The notes below the pieces were generated by a model. The model was not told where the DNA came from, did no database searches, and worked only from the letters and a program-made list of their open reading frames with translations. Made by a program: the position numbers and the translations under genes. 64,000 nt of DNA from JACMQX01 sp040385105 (GTDB taxonomy: Bacteria > Pseudomonadota > Gammaproteobacteria > Burkholderiales > Burkholderiaceae_C): NCBI GenBank assembly GCA_040385105.1, contig JAZKHY010000061.1, forward strand, positions 62,001-126,000, given 5' to 3'. Of the stretch, positions 1-11,031 are shown piece by piece (positions within the stretch are counted from its first letter, which is position 1; each line of letters opens with the position of its first letter).

Positions 1-610
1 GGCCCTGGACCAGGTAGGCACCGCGGTTCCATTCGGCCGACTTCGCGGGCTCAGCCTCATGCACACCGGGGCTGAAATACAGCGCGCGCCACACAGCCAG
101 GGCCGGCTGAGTGCCGTAGGGCCAGCGCAAGGCGTGCGCGCGGTTGGGCTGGGCGGCAGGCGGCAGGCTGCGCAGGTATGCATGCAGCGCGTCGGAGTCT
201 TCACGCGTGACCTGGGTGTAGTTGGGGTACGGGAAGGCGGGGTACAGCAGCCGGCCGTCCTTCGAGCGGCCGTTGTGCATCGCACGCCAGAAGTCTGCGG
301 CCGACCAGCTGCCGATGCCATGCACCGGGTCGGGCGTGAGGTTGCTGGTGTACACCGTGCCGAACGGCGTGTCGATGCCGCGCCCGCCTGCAAACGGCGT
401 GCCGCCGCGCACCGTGTGGCAGGCCATGCAGTTGCCGGCGCGGGCCAGGTAGGCGCCGCGCTCGATGGTGGCGGGCGCGGTGCTGGAGGTTGTGCCTGGC
501 GTGGTGTTTGACGGTGCATCGCCGCGCACGTTCAGCAACCACACCAGCGCAGCCAGCGCGGCGCCCAGCGCCAGCAGGGCCGCTGCGGCAATGGTGAGCT
601 TGCGTATCAT
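1..610 (-). CDS. c-type cytochrome, multihaem dehydrogenase-subunit type (partial)
   Basis: Membrane-anchored or periplasmic cytochrome c of the kind that serves as electron-acceptor subunit of alcohol, aldehyde or gluconate dehydrogenases. Only the first about 203 codons are here; the gene runs off the left edge. It opens with an N-terminal hydrophobic segment (about residues 5-27), then RGAYLARAGNCMACH, a haem-binding CxxCH, followed by a conserved block with FGTVYTSNLTPD and a YPAFPYPNY stretch. The visible part ends in NRGAYLVQG, which normally opens a second haem domain, so the full protein probably carries two or three haems. The start ATG overlaps the upstream gene's TGA as ATGA, so the two cytochromes form one operon. 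The dehydrogenase partner is not visible. Confidence 0.8.
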   Translation of the reverse strand, partial: MIRKLTIAAAALLALGAALAALVWLLNVRGDAPSNTTPGTTSSTAPATIERGAYLARAGNCMACHTVRGGTPFAGGRGIDTPFGTVYTSNLTPDPVHGIGSWSAADFWRAMHNGRSKDGRLLYPAFPYPNYTQVTREDSDALHAYLRSLPPAAQPNRAHALRWPYGTQPALAVWRALYFSPGVHEAEPAKSAEWNRGAYLVQG

Positions 611-1356
611 GGCCGCGCTCCTTTTGGCGCAGCGGGCGCAGGCGCGCTGCCGCATTCCATCGGCGGCAAGGCCGGCAGGGCTGCTGCCGGCCTGGTCACT
701 GCCGGCAATGGCTGCGCCGCGAGCCAGGCCGCGACGGCCGATACGTCTTCAACGCTCATGCGCGCCGCAATGGCCGCCATGCAGTCCGGCGCATGCGCCC
801 GCCGCTGCGCGGTCTTCCATGCGCCCAGCTGCGCATTGAGGTAGTCGCGCGGCAGGCCCAGCAGGCCGGGTGTGCCGGGCTGCACGCCGGTCAGCGCGGA
901 GCCGTGGCATTGCACACAGGCCGGCACCTGCCTGGCGGCATCGCCGCGCAGGGCCAGGGTCTCGCCGCGGCTCAGCTGCGCCGGAGGAACCCGTGCGGGC
1001 TGCGGTGCCGGATACGGGACATCGAGTGACGCGAAGTACTGCGCCATCTCCAGCAGGTAAGCGTCGGTCAGCGGGTCGAGCAGGCCCGACATCAGCCCGT
1101 AGTGGCGGCGCCCGTCACGGAAGTTCAGCAGCTGGTTGTACAGGTAGCCCGCCGGCTTGCCCGCGAGGCGCGGGTAGTAGCCGTCAGGCCCTGCGCGGCC
1201 CTGCTGGCCGTGGCAGGCCGTGCAGGCCATGGTGCGCTGGGCAATGGTGTCTTGGAACCTTGGCGCCGGCTGCGCGATGGCTTGTGGCGCCACCAGCCAT
1301 GCCAGCATGAGCAGGGTCACGGCGCGGCGCAGGAGGATTGTCAGGAAACGGTTCAC
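607..1356 (-). CDS. dihaem cytochrome c (c4-like)
   Basis: Exported electron-transfer protein of 249 residues. A signal peptide (about residues 1-28, ending QAIAQ) precedes two haem sites, CTACH near residue 45 and CVQCH near residue 147. The sequence around the first haem (GQQGRAGPDGYYPRLAGKPAGYLYNQLLNFRDGRR) looks like cytochrome c4 / class I dihaem proteins. It is the first gene of a two-gene leftward operon and overlaps the next cytochrome by 4 nt. It is divergent from the MocR gene across a 100-bp gap. Role inferred: shuttling electrons between a periplasmic dehydrogenase module and a terminal oxidase. Confidence 0.82.
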   Translation of the reverse strand: MNRFLTILLRRAVTLLMLAWLVAPQAIAQPAPRFQDTIAQRTMACTACHGQQGRAGPDGYYPRLAGKPAGYLYNQLLNFRDGRRHYGLMSGLLDPLTDAYLLEMAQYFASLDVPYPAPQPARVPPAQLSRGETLALRGDAARQVPACVQCHGSALTGVQPGTPGLLGLPRDYLNAQLGAWKTAQRRAHAPDCMAAIAARMSVEDVSAVAAWLAAQPLPAVTRPAAALPALPPMECGSAPAPAAPKGARP

Positions 1357-1417
1357 TCATGGATCATGCCTCAAGCCCCGCATGCATTGAAGAACCAGAC
1401 GCCGCCACAAAAACCAT

Positions 1418-1457
1418 ATCAGATGCAATATCCTGAAATAAATTAGGATCAGATGCA
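1418..1457 (+). promoter_or_regulatory. direct repeat upstream of the MocR gene, candidate autoregulatory site
   Basis: ATCAGATGCA occurs at 1418-1427 and again at 1448-1457, exactly 30 bp apart. The second copy runs into the ATG of the MocR gene. Between them lies a small inverted repeat, ATCCT / AGGAT. MocR/PdxR regulators are known to bind direct repeats in their own promoters, so this is a reasonable operator candidate. It could also govern the divergent cytochromes. Binding is inferred. Confidence 0.45.
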
Positions 1458-2869
1458 TGAAGCGTTACGAGGCCCTGGCCGACCTGCTGGCCACCGACAT
1501 CCGCAGCGGCAAGCTGCCGCCCGGCACGCGGCTGCCTTCCATCCGCAGCCTGACGGCGCAGCATGGCGTGAGCCCGTCCACCGCATTCCAGGCTTATTAC
1601 CGGCTTGAAGACCGGGGGCTGGTGCGGGCGCGCGAGCGGTCCGGCTACTTTGTGGCCGGCACCGGCGAGCCCGCGCCGCCCGAGCCCGCGCGCGGGGCCA
1701 GCCTGCGGCTGCGGGCCTCGGTGGATGTGAGCGAGCTGGTGTTCAGCGTGCTCGACGCCGCGCGCGACAGGCACGTCGTGCCGCTGGGCTCGGCTTTTGC
1801 GTCGGCCTCGCTGTTCCCGCTGCCGCGCCTGGCGCGCTCGCTCGCGCGCATCGCAAGGCATGAGGCGTCCTGGGACCCGGTGGCGGACATGCCGCAGGGC
1901 CACGCGGGCCTGCGCAGCCAGATCGCGCAGCGCTACACCGGCCTGGGCATGGCGCAGTCGCCCGACGACATCATCGTCACCAGCGGCGCGCTGGAGGCCC
2001 TGAACCTGTCGCTCAGCGCCGTCGCGCAGCCGGGTGACCTGATCGCGGTGGAGTCACCCGGTTTCTATGCGGGCCTGCAGGCGCTGGAGCGGCTGAAGAT
2101 GCGCGCACTGGAAATCCCGGTGCACCCGGCCACGGGGCTGGACCTGGCAGCCCTGGCCGAGGCGCTCGGGCGCCACCCGGTCAAGGCCTGCTGGTTCATG
2201 ACCAGCTTCCAGAACCCGATGGGCGCAAGCATGGCCGAGGCTCGCAAGAAGGAGCTCGTCGCGCTGCTGGCCGCGCACAGCATCCCGCTGATCGAGGACG
2301 ACGTGTATGGCGAGCTGTATTTCGGCAACCGCGCGCCGCTGCCTGCCAAGGCCTTCGACCGCAAGGGCCTGGTCATGCACTGCAGCTCGTTCAGCAAGAC
2401 GCTGGCGCCGGGCTACCGCATCGGCTGGGTCGCGCCGGGGCGCTTTGGCGAACGCATCCAGCGCCTGCGCCTGATGACCACGCTGTCGGCCAGCCTGCCC
2501 GCGCAGGCCGCGCTGGCCGACTACCTGCAGCATGGCGGCTACGACAGGCACCTGCGCCGCCTGCGCCATGCGCTGGAGGCCCAGCGCTCGGCCATGCTGG
2601 CGGCCATCAGCCGGCACCTGCCGCGCGACGTGCGCGTGTCGCGCCCCGACGGCGGCTATTTTGTGTGGGTGGAGTTTGCAAAAGGCTTCGACACCCTGGC
2701 CCTGCACCAGCGTGCTGCGGCCGAAGGCATCAGCATCGCGCCGGGGCCGATGTTCTCGGCGCGCAGGGCGTATGGCAACTGCATCCGGCTGAACTACGGG
2801 CATCCGTGGGATGCGCGGATGGAGGAGTCGATGCGTGTGCTGGGCAGCTTGTCACAGCGGCAGGCGTAG
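1457..2869 (+). CDS. MocR/PdxR-type GntR regulator with aminotransferase domain
   Basis: Transcription factor of 470 residues. An N-terminal GntR winged helix (about 1-75; GTRLPSIRSLTAQHGVSPSTAFQAY) is joined to a fold-type I aminotransferase-like domain (about 110-465). The PLP-binding lysine is present as K314 in SSFSKTLAPGYRIGW, and the SFQNPMG and EDDVYGELYF motifs of the family are intact, so the domain can probably bind PLP or a PLP-amino acid adduct as effector. A weak AGGA lies 8 nt before the ATG. The last 18 bp overlap the convergent ferredoxin gene. Targets are not known; the divergent cytochrome pair and its own promoter are likely. Confidence 0.9.
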   Translation: MKRYEALADLLATDIRSGKLPPGTRLPSIRSLTAQHGVSPSTAFQAYYRLEDRGLVRARERSGYFVAGTGEPAPPEPARGASLRLRASVDVSELVFSVLDAARDRHVVPLGSAFASASLFPLPRLARSLARIARHEASWDPVADMPQGHAGLRSQIAQRYTGLGMAQSPDDIIVTSGALEALNLSLSAVAQPGDLIAVESPGFYAGLQALERLKMRALEIPVHPATGLDLAALAEALGRHPVKACWFMTSFQNPMGASMAEARKKELVALLAAHSIPLIEDDVYGELYFGNRAPLPAKAFDRKGLVMHCSSFSKTLAPGYRIGWVAPGRFGERIQRLRLMTTLSASLPAQAALADYLQHGGYDRHLRRLRHALEAQRSAMLAAISRHLPRDVRVSRPDGGYFVWVEFAKGFDTLALHQRAAAEGISIAPGPMFSARRAYGNCIRLNYGHPWDARMEESMRVLGSLSQRQA

Positions 2870-3142
2870 CACCACATCCGACGCGGCGTAAGCCACGCAG
2901 GGCAGTATCCAGCCTTCTTCCTTCTCCTCGCGGCTCAGGCCCGGCCACTCGATGCGGTAGGTGACACGGCCTTCTTCCAGCAGGCAGATGCAGGTGCGGC
3001 AGGTGCCGTTGCGGCAGGAGGTGAGCAGCTCGATGCCGGCGTCCTGCGCGGCGAGCACCAGCGGTGTATCCGGCGGCGCGTCGAAGGCCGGGCCGCCGGG
3101 CGCGATGCGGGCTCTCCAGGGCTTGCTTGCCGGCTCGGGCAT
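2852..3142 (-). CDS. plant-type [2Fe-2S] ferredoxin
   Basis: Small soluble electron carrier of 96 residues. The cluster ligands appear as SCRNGTCRTC (C-x4-C-x2-C spacing) with the fourth cysteine in ILPCVAYA about 35 residues later, the plant/vertebrate-type pattern. The short length and the lack of an FAD/NAD domain make it a stand-alone ferredoxin rather than a reductase. It lies 19 bp downstream of the DUF2177 gene on the same strand, possibly co-transcribed, and converges on the MocR gene. Its redox partner is not evident from the neighbourhood. Confidence 0.85.
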   Translation of the reverse strand: MPEPASKPWRARIAPGGPAFDAPPDTPLVLAAQDAGIELLTSCRNGTCRTCICLLEEGRVTYRIEWPGLSREEKEEGWILPCVAYAASDVVLRLPL

Positions 3143-3161
3143 GGAAGCAGGCTTCAGTGCC

Positions 3162-3569
3162 TCAGCGGCCGGCCCAGGTGCTGACGGCGAAGTAACCGGC
3201 TGTCGCCGACAGGCTGGTCACCACTGCGCCCCACGCCAGGTCGATCAGCGAGATCTGCAGCGGCCAGCCCTTGAGCGTCGCCAGGTTGGTCATGTCGTAG
3301 GCGCCGTAGGCCATCAGGCCCAGCAGCGCACCGAGCAGGGCGGTGCGCTGCCATTGCTGCGCCTCGACGCCGGGCAGGATGGCAAAGACGATGATGCCGA
3401 CCACATAGAACGCGTAGAACACCACGGCCGGCACGATGCGCGGGCTGTCCAGCAGCAGGGGCCCGAGCTGCGACTTGTAGGTGGGCCCCATGAGGACGCC
3501 GAGCCACAGGCCGTCAAGGATGAGGAAGGCCAGCAGCGTGCTGAAGTAGGCGATCAGGTAGCGGGTCAT
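3162..3569 (-). CDS. DUF2177 family integral membrane protein
   Basis: Inner-membrane protein of 135 residues with about four hydrophobic segments: near 4-24 (LIAYFSTLLAFLILDGLWL), 45-65, 72-92 and 108-128. The N-terminal D-x-LWLG element and the YGAYDMTN motif are characteristic of the DUF2177 family, whose function is unknown. Length is normal for the family. It sits between the ferredoxin and the sensor kinase on the same strand. Nothing in the sequence suggests a specific substrate. Confidence 0.8.
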   Translation of the reverse strand: MTRYLIAYFSTLLAFLILDGLWLGVLMGPTYKSQLGPLLLDSPRIVPAVVFYAFYVVGIIVFAILPGVEAQQWQRTALLGALLGLMAYGAYDMTNLATLKGWPLQISLIDLAWGAVVTSLSATAGYFAVSTWAGR

Positions 3570-3596
3570 GAGCCATCATACCCACCGGGCCATACC

Positions 3597-6908
<3,312 letters not shown>

Positions 6909-6918
6909 GGTGTGTTCC

Positions 6919-8145
6919 TCAGTTCAGCTGGTCGGCCATCTCGCGCAGCTCCAGCGCCGCGGCGGCGCGGTCGGAGGTGGGCAGGCGGTCCAGGTCGATC
7001 ATCACGCGCAGGCCCGGGCGCTCGCGCTGGAAGACCTTGCGCATCGAGTCGCGAACGCGCGAGTCGGTATGCACTGACCAGGCCTGGATGGGGTCGGCAA
7101 AGCCCTTGGCCTTGACCGGCGCCCAGGCAATACCCTCGACCTCATCCTTCACCAGGTTCCAGGTCTCCGAAGAGACGAGGATGCCGCCCGGCTCGGCCGC
7201 CTGCTCCAGCCGTGCGGCCAGGTTCACCTCGGGGCCGATGATGGTGTAGTCCATGCGGCGCTCGCTGCCGAAGTTGCCGACATTGCAATAGCCGGTGTTG
7301 ATGCCGATGCGTATCTGGAACGACTTGTCGGAGCCGGCATCGGCCCACAGGATCTGCAGCTCCTGCATGCGCTGCTGCATGGCGCGGGCCATCTTCACGC
7401 ATTGCAGGGCGTCCTGCCTGGCGCCGCGGCTGTGCGGGTCGCCGAAGAAGATGACCATGGCGTCGCCGATGAACTTGTCGATGGTGCCCCCGTATTCGTC
7501 GGCGATCTTCGACATCTCGGAGAAGTAGCTGTTGAGCAGCTGCGTGATTTCCTCCGGCTGCCAGCGCGCGGTGGAGGCGGTGAAGTCCTTGATGTCGGAG
7601 AAGAACACCGTGAGCTTCTTGCGCTGGGTGCGTATCTGTGCGTCGCTGGAGCCGTCCAGCAGCGACTGGCAGACCTGCGGCGCCAGGTAGCGCGAGAGCT
7701 TGTGCGACAGCGCCTCCAGGCGCCGCGCGCTGGCGCTGCGCTCCAGGTGGGCCTTGACGCGGGCCAGCACCAGCGGCGGGCTGATGGGCTTGTGGATGTA
7801 GTCCACTGCGCCCAGGTCCAGGCCGAACTGCTCTTCCTCGGGGCTGGTCAGCGCCGTGAGGAAGATCACCGGTATGCCCCGTGTGGCATCGCTGGCGCGC
7901 AGGTGGCGCAGCACGTCGTAACCGTCCATGTCGGGCATCATGATGTCCAGCAGGATCAGGTCCGGCGGCTCGCCCGACGCGGCTTCGCGCAGCGCATCGG
8001 CGCCGTTGCCGGCCAGCGTGAGGCTGTAGGCGTCCTCGAGCACGGCGGTCATGAGGAACAGGTTGTCCTCCGTGTCGTCGACAACGAGGATGCGCGGGCG
8101 GGCCGCTGCTGCGATGGATGCTGTAGGGGTGATGGCGCTTGTCAT
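6919..8145 (-). CDS. response regulator with class III adenylate cyclase output
   Basis: Signal-transduction enzyme of 408 residues. An N-terminal receiver domain (about 18-135, phospho-acceptor D67 in LILLDIMMPDMDG) is followed by a helical linker and a class III nucleotide cyclase domain (about 180-360). Metal-binding aspartates occur in VFFSDIKDF and in FIGD. The lysine in GGTIDKF and the aspartate in RMDYTIIG match the adenine-selecting pair, and NLAARLE supplies the transition-state Asn and Arg. cAMP production is therefore predicted rather than cGMP. It is the first gene of a two-gene operon with the hybrid kinase. Likely output: phosphorelay-controlled cAMP synthesis. Confidence 0.9.
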   Translation of the reverse strand: MTSAITPTASIAAAARPRILVVDDTEDNLFLMTAVLEDAYSLTLAGNGADALREAASGEPPDLILLDIMMPDMDGYDVLRHLRASDATRGIPVIFLTALTSPEEEQFGLDLGAVDYIHKPISPPLVLARVKAHLERSASARRLEALSHKLSRYLAPQVCQSLLDGSSDAQIRTQRKKLTVFFSDIKDFTASTARWQPEEITQLLNSYFSEMSKIADEYGGTIDKFIGDAMVIFFGDPHSRGARQDALQCVKMARAMQQRMQELQILWADAGSDKSFQIRIGINTGYCNVGNFGSERRMDYTIIGPEVNLAARLEQAAEPGGILVSSETWNLVKDEVEGIAWAPVKAKGFADPIQAWSVHTDSRVRDSMRKVFQRERPGLRVMIDLDRLPTSDRAAAALELREMADQLN

Positions 8146-8336
8146 GGCATGCCTCCTGGGTTGGTCTTATGAGACCATGCAGGCCCGGATGCGCCCTAAG
8201 CCAAGCACCGGTGCAGCCTAGGTGTTTTCCTGAACCCTAAAGTATTCATTTTCCCTCTGGGGCGACAATCCCCGGCTTGCGCGCAGATTTCTGCCCTTTT
8301 TCCCGTCCCAGACTCCGTTCCAGACCCCACACCAAC

Positions 8337-8855
8337 ATGTCCAGTTACCAGGTACGACACGCCACTCCGCGCGACGCCAAGGCCGTTGCCGAAATCCACG
8401 TGGCCTCATGGCACGCCGCCTACGCCGGCCTCATGCCCGACGAACACCTCAAGGCCCAGACCGTAGAGAAGCGCCAGGCCTTCTGGCGCGAGGCCATCGA
8501 GTTCAGCGAGCCGCAGCTGCTGGTGGCCACCGACGGCGACAAGGTGGTCGGCTTCTGCGGCTTTGACCGCTCGCGCGACAAGGGCACGCCGTCCACCACC
8601 GGCGAGATCTGGGCCTTTTATGCCGACCCGTCGTACTGGGACAAGGGCGTGGGCCTGGCTCTGTGGGATGCGACGCTGGAGGCCTGTGTGGAAGAGGGCT
8701 TCAACCTGCTGACGCTGTGGGTGCTGCTGCGCAACGAGCGCGCGCTGCGCTTTTATGAGCTGGCCGGCTTCAAGCGCGACATGCCCTCGCTCAAGACGGT
8801 TGCTGCCGGCAGTGTGAAGCTTGAGGAAATCCGCCTCAAGCGGCCCGTCGGCTGA
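8337..8855 (+). CDS. GNAT family N-acetyltransferase
   Basis: Acyltransferase of 172 residues using acetyl-CoA; the substrate is unknown. The GNAT fold is recognisable from YQVRHATPRDAKAVAEIHVASWHAAYAGLMP at the N terminus, a motif A-like GVGLALWDATLEAC segment (CoA pyrophosphate loop) and the C-terminal NERALRFYELAGFKR. The ATG at 8337 is chosen because the protein then begins directly with the domain; the frame stays open upstream to 8277, but that part has no family features. Stand-alone gene between the divergent cyclase operon and the DUF808 gene. Confidence 0.85.
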   Translation: MSSYQVRHATPRDAKAVAEIHVASWHAAYAGLMPDEHLKAQTVEKRQAFWREAIEFSEPQLLVATDGDKVVGFCGFDRSRDKGTPSTTGEIWAFYADPSYWDKGVGLALWDATLEACVEEGFNLLTLWVLLRNERALRFYELAGFKRDMPSLKTVAAGSVKLEEIRLKRPVG

Positions 8856-8924
8856 TGGATGGCCTGGACATTGCATCACTGCCGCATCGCCGCCGCATGA
8901 ACATCGCCTGACACAAGGACACCC

Positions 8925-9836
8925 ATGGCCACCAGCCTCCTCGCCCTGCTCGACGACATCGCCACCATCCTGGATGACGTCTCCATCCTCACCAAGGTCG
9001 CTGCCAAGAAAACCGCCGGCGTTCTCGGCGACGACCTGGCGCTCAATGCGCAGCAGGTCAGCGGCGTCAAGGCCGACCGCGAACTGCCGGTGGTCTGGGC
9101 GGTGGCCAAAGGCTCGATGGTCAACAAGGCCATCCTGGTGCCGGCGGCGCTGGCCATCAGCGCCATCGCGCCCTGGGCGGTGACGCCGCTGCTGATGGTG
9201 GGCGGCGCCTTCCTGTGCTTTGAGGGCTTCGAGAAGCTGGCCCACAAGTTCATGCACAGCAAGGAAGAGGAGAAGGCCCACCATGAAGAACTGGTCAAGG
9301 CCGTGGCCGACCCGGCGGTGGACATCGTCGCTGTCGAGAAAGAGAAGATCAAGGGGGCCGTCCGCACCGACTTCATCCTGTCGGCCGAAATCATCGTCAT
9401 CACCCTGGGCACCATTCCGCCTGACCAGTCGTTTGCCATGCGGGTTGCGGTGCTGGTGGGCATTGCTCTGCTGATGACGGTAGGCGTCTATGGCCTCGTG
9501 GCCGGCATCGTCAAGCTGGACGACCTGGGCCTGTACCTGAGCCAGCGCGCCAGCGCCGCGAAGCAGGCCATTGGCCGCGGCATTCTGGCAGCCGCACCCT
9601 GGCTCATGAAGACGCTGTCCGTCGCGGGCACCGCCGCGATGTTCCTGGTGGGCGGCGACATCCTCACCCACGGGATAGCGCCGCTGCACCATTGGGTGGA
9701 AGGCGTGGCGCAGGCCAGCGGCGCGGTGCTGTCGGTGGTACTGCCCATGCTGCTGCACGCGCTGGTGGGCATCATTGCCGGCGCGCTGGTGCTGGCCGGC
9801 TGGACGCTGGTGCGGCGAGTGATCAAGCGTGGATGA
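8925..9836 (+). CDS. DUF808 family membrane protein
   Basis: Inner-membrane protein of 303 residues in the DUF808 (YedI-like) family, whose function is not established. The N-terminal block LLALLDDIATILDDVSILTKVAAKKTAGVLGDDLALNA is the family signature. Several hydrophobic segments follow (about 68-105, 152-195, 225-245, 262-290). An aacaca-AGGA-type ribosome site precedes the ATG. The stop overlaps the start of the following methyltransferase gene by 8 nt, indicating translational coupling, but no functional link between the two is evident. Confidence 0.87.
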   Translation: MATSLLALLDDIATILDDVSILTKVAAKKTAGVLGDDLALNAQQVSGVKADRELPVVWAVAKGSMVNKAILVPAALAISAIAPWAVTPLLMVGGAFLCFEGFEKLAHKFMHSKEEEKAHHEELVKAVADPAVDIVAVEKEKIKGAVRTDFILSAEIIVITLGTIPPDQSFAMRVAVLVGIALLMTVGVYGLVAGIVKLDDLGLYLSQRASAAKQAIGRGILAAAPWLMKTLSVAGTAAMFLVGGDILTHGIAPLHHWVEGVAQASGAVLSVVLPMLLHALVGIIAGALVLAGWTLVRRVIKRG

Positions 9837-11031
9837 ATGTGTGAATGATTTCCCGAATGTGCAGTGGGCAGAAGGCGGTGAGGCCCGCTCGGCGCGCTGG
9901 CGTTCGGAAGCCGGCAACCCGCCGCCCGAACGCATCGTCATCGCCGACGACACGCTGAACGCCGACGCCGCATACAGCCTGGCCCGTGACGGAACGGCGC
10001 TGCTGTGGCGCGGCGACTACCAGAACGCCCGGCACCTGATGCAGGCACTGGCGCGGCGGGTGGATGGCAGGCCGCGCAAGGGCGTCGCGGTGAAGTCTGC
10101 GGCCGATGCCTTCAACCAGCATCGCCAGGCACAGGCAAAGCGTGCGCGCGTGCTGGGCGCGGTGCTGATCGTCCTGGAGCCGGACTACGGCATTGCGCTG
10201 CGCCGGGCGCCCGACATGAAAGCCGCATGCACTGAAGCCTGGGGTCCGCCCGAGGACGCTGCCACCGGCAGCCTGGTCTCGCTGCGCGAGCTGCTCGGCC
10301 TGGTGGGCGCGCATGAGTGGCGCAAGAAGGGTGTGGAGATCCCGTCGCTGGGCAATGCACCCAACAACCGCATCCATGCGCACTACGGCGTGTTCTCGCC
10401 GGTGCGTGGTGAATATGTGGGACTGGTGGCGTCGCAGCCGCTGTCTGCACCGCTCGCGGCACTGCTGGCCGCCAACAGCCTGGCCTTTGACATCGGCACC
10501 GGAACCGGCGTGCTGGCCGCGATGCTGGCACGCCGGGGCATCAAGCGCGTCATTGGCACCGACACAGACCCGCGCGCGCTGGCCTGCGCGCGCGACAACA
10601 TCGCGCGGCTGGGCGTTGGCAAGCGCGTGAGCATTGCGGAGGCCGACCTGTTCCCCGAGGGCCGCGCGCCGCTCATCGTCTGCAACCCGCCCTGGGTGCC
10701 GGCGCAGCCGAGCTCGCCCATCGAGCGGGCGGTGTATGACGAAGGCAGCCGCATGCTGCGCGGCTTCCTCTCGGGCCTGGCCGCGCACCTGGCGCCTGGC
10801 GAAGATGGGTCGCCTGCTGGCGAGGGCTGGCTCATCCTGTCCGACCTGGCCGAGCACCTGGGCCTGCGCAGCCGCGGCGAACTGCTGGGCTGGATTGAAG
10901 CTGCCGGCCTCCAGGTGCTGGGCCGCAAGGACGTGCGGCCCAGCCACCCGAAGACGGCTGATGCAGCCGACCCGCTGCATGCCGCGCGCGCGGCAGAAGT
11001 GACCTCGCTCTGGCGGCTGGGGGCGGTGTGA
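9829..11031 (+). CDS. class I SAM-dependent methyltransferase (N5-Gln/N6-Ade type)
   Basis: Protein of 400 residues. A C-terminal Rossmann methyltransferase core begins with the SAM-binding FDIGTGTGVLAAML (about residues 222-235), then an acidic residue in GTDTDPRALACA, and the NPPW catalytic motif in VCNPPWVPAQ. NPPY/W methyltransferases act on planar NH2 groups of Gln, adenine or guanine, as in PrmC, RlmG or HemK-like enzymes. The N-terminal about 200 residues resemble the substrate-recognition half of rRNA or protein methyltransferases, but I cannot name the target. GTG start at 9829 overlaps DUF808; a GTG at 9841 is an alternative. Its stop overlaps the dusC start (GTGTGA). Confidence 0.8.
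   Translation: MDECVNDFPNVQWAEGGEARSARWRSEAGNPPPERIVIADDTLNADAAYSLARDGTALLWRGDYQNARHLMQALARRVDGRPRKGVAVKSAADAFNQHRQAQAKRARVLGAVLIVLEPDYGIALRRAPDMKAACTEAWGPPEDAATGSLVSLRELLGLVGAHEWRKKGVEIPSLGNAPNNRIHAHYGVFSPVRGEYVGLVASQPLSAPLAALLAANSLAFDIGTGTGVLAAMLARRGIKRVIGTDTDPRALACARDNIARLGVGKRVSIAEADLFPEGRAPLIVCNPPWVPAQPSSPIERAVYDEGSRMLRGFLSGLAAHLAPGEDGSPAGEGWLILSDLAEHLGLRSRGELLGWIEAAGLQVLGRKDVRPSHPKTADAADPLHAARAAEVTSLWRLGAV

Noticed and set aside
2852..2869. Fusion or frameshift between the MocR gene and the ferredoxin
   Set aside because: They are on opposite strands and simply overlap by 18 bp at their 3' ends; both are full length.
8406..9953. 515-aa minus-strand open frame over the GNAT and DUF808 genes
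   Set aside because: Antisense shadow in GC-rich DNA; the plus-strand genes have clear family motifs.
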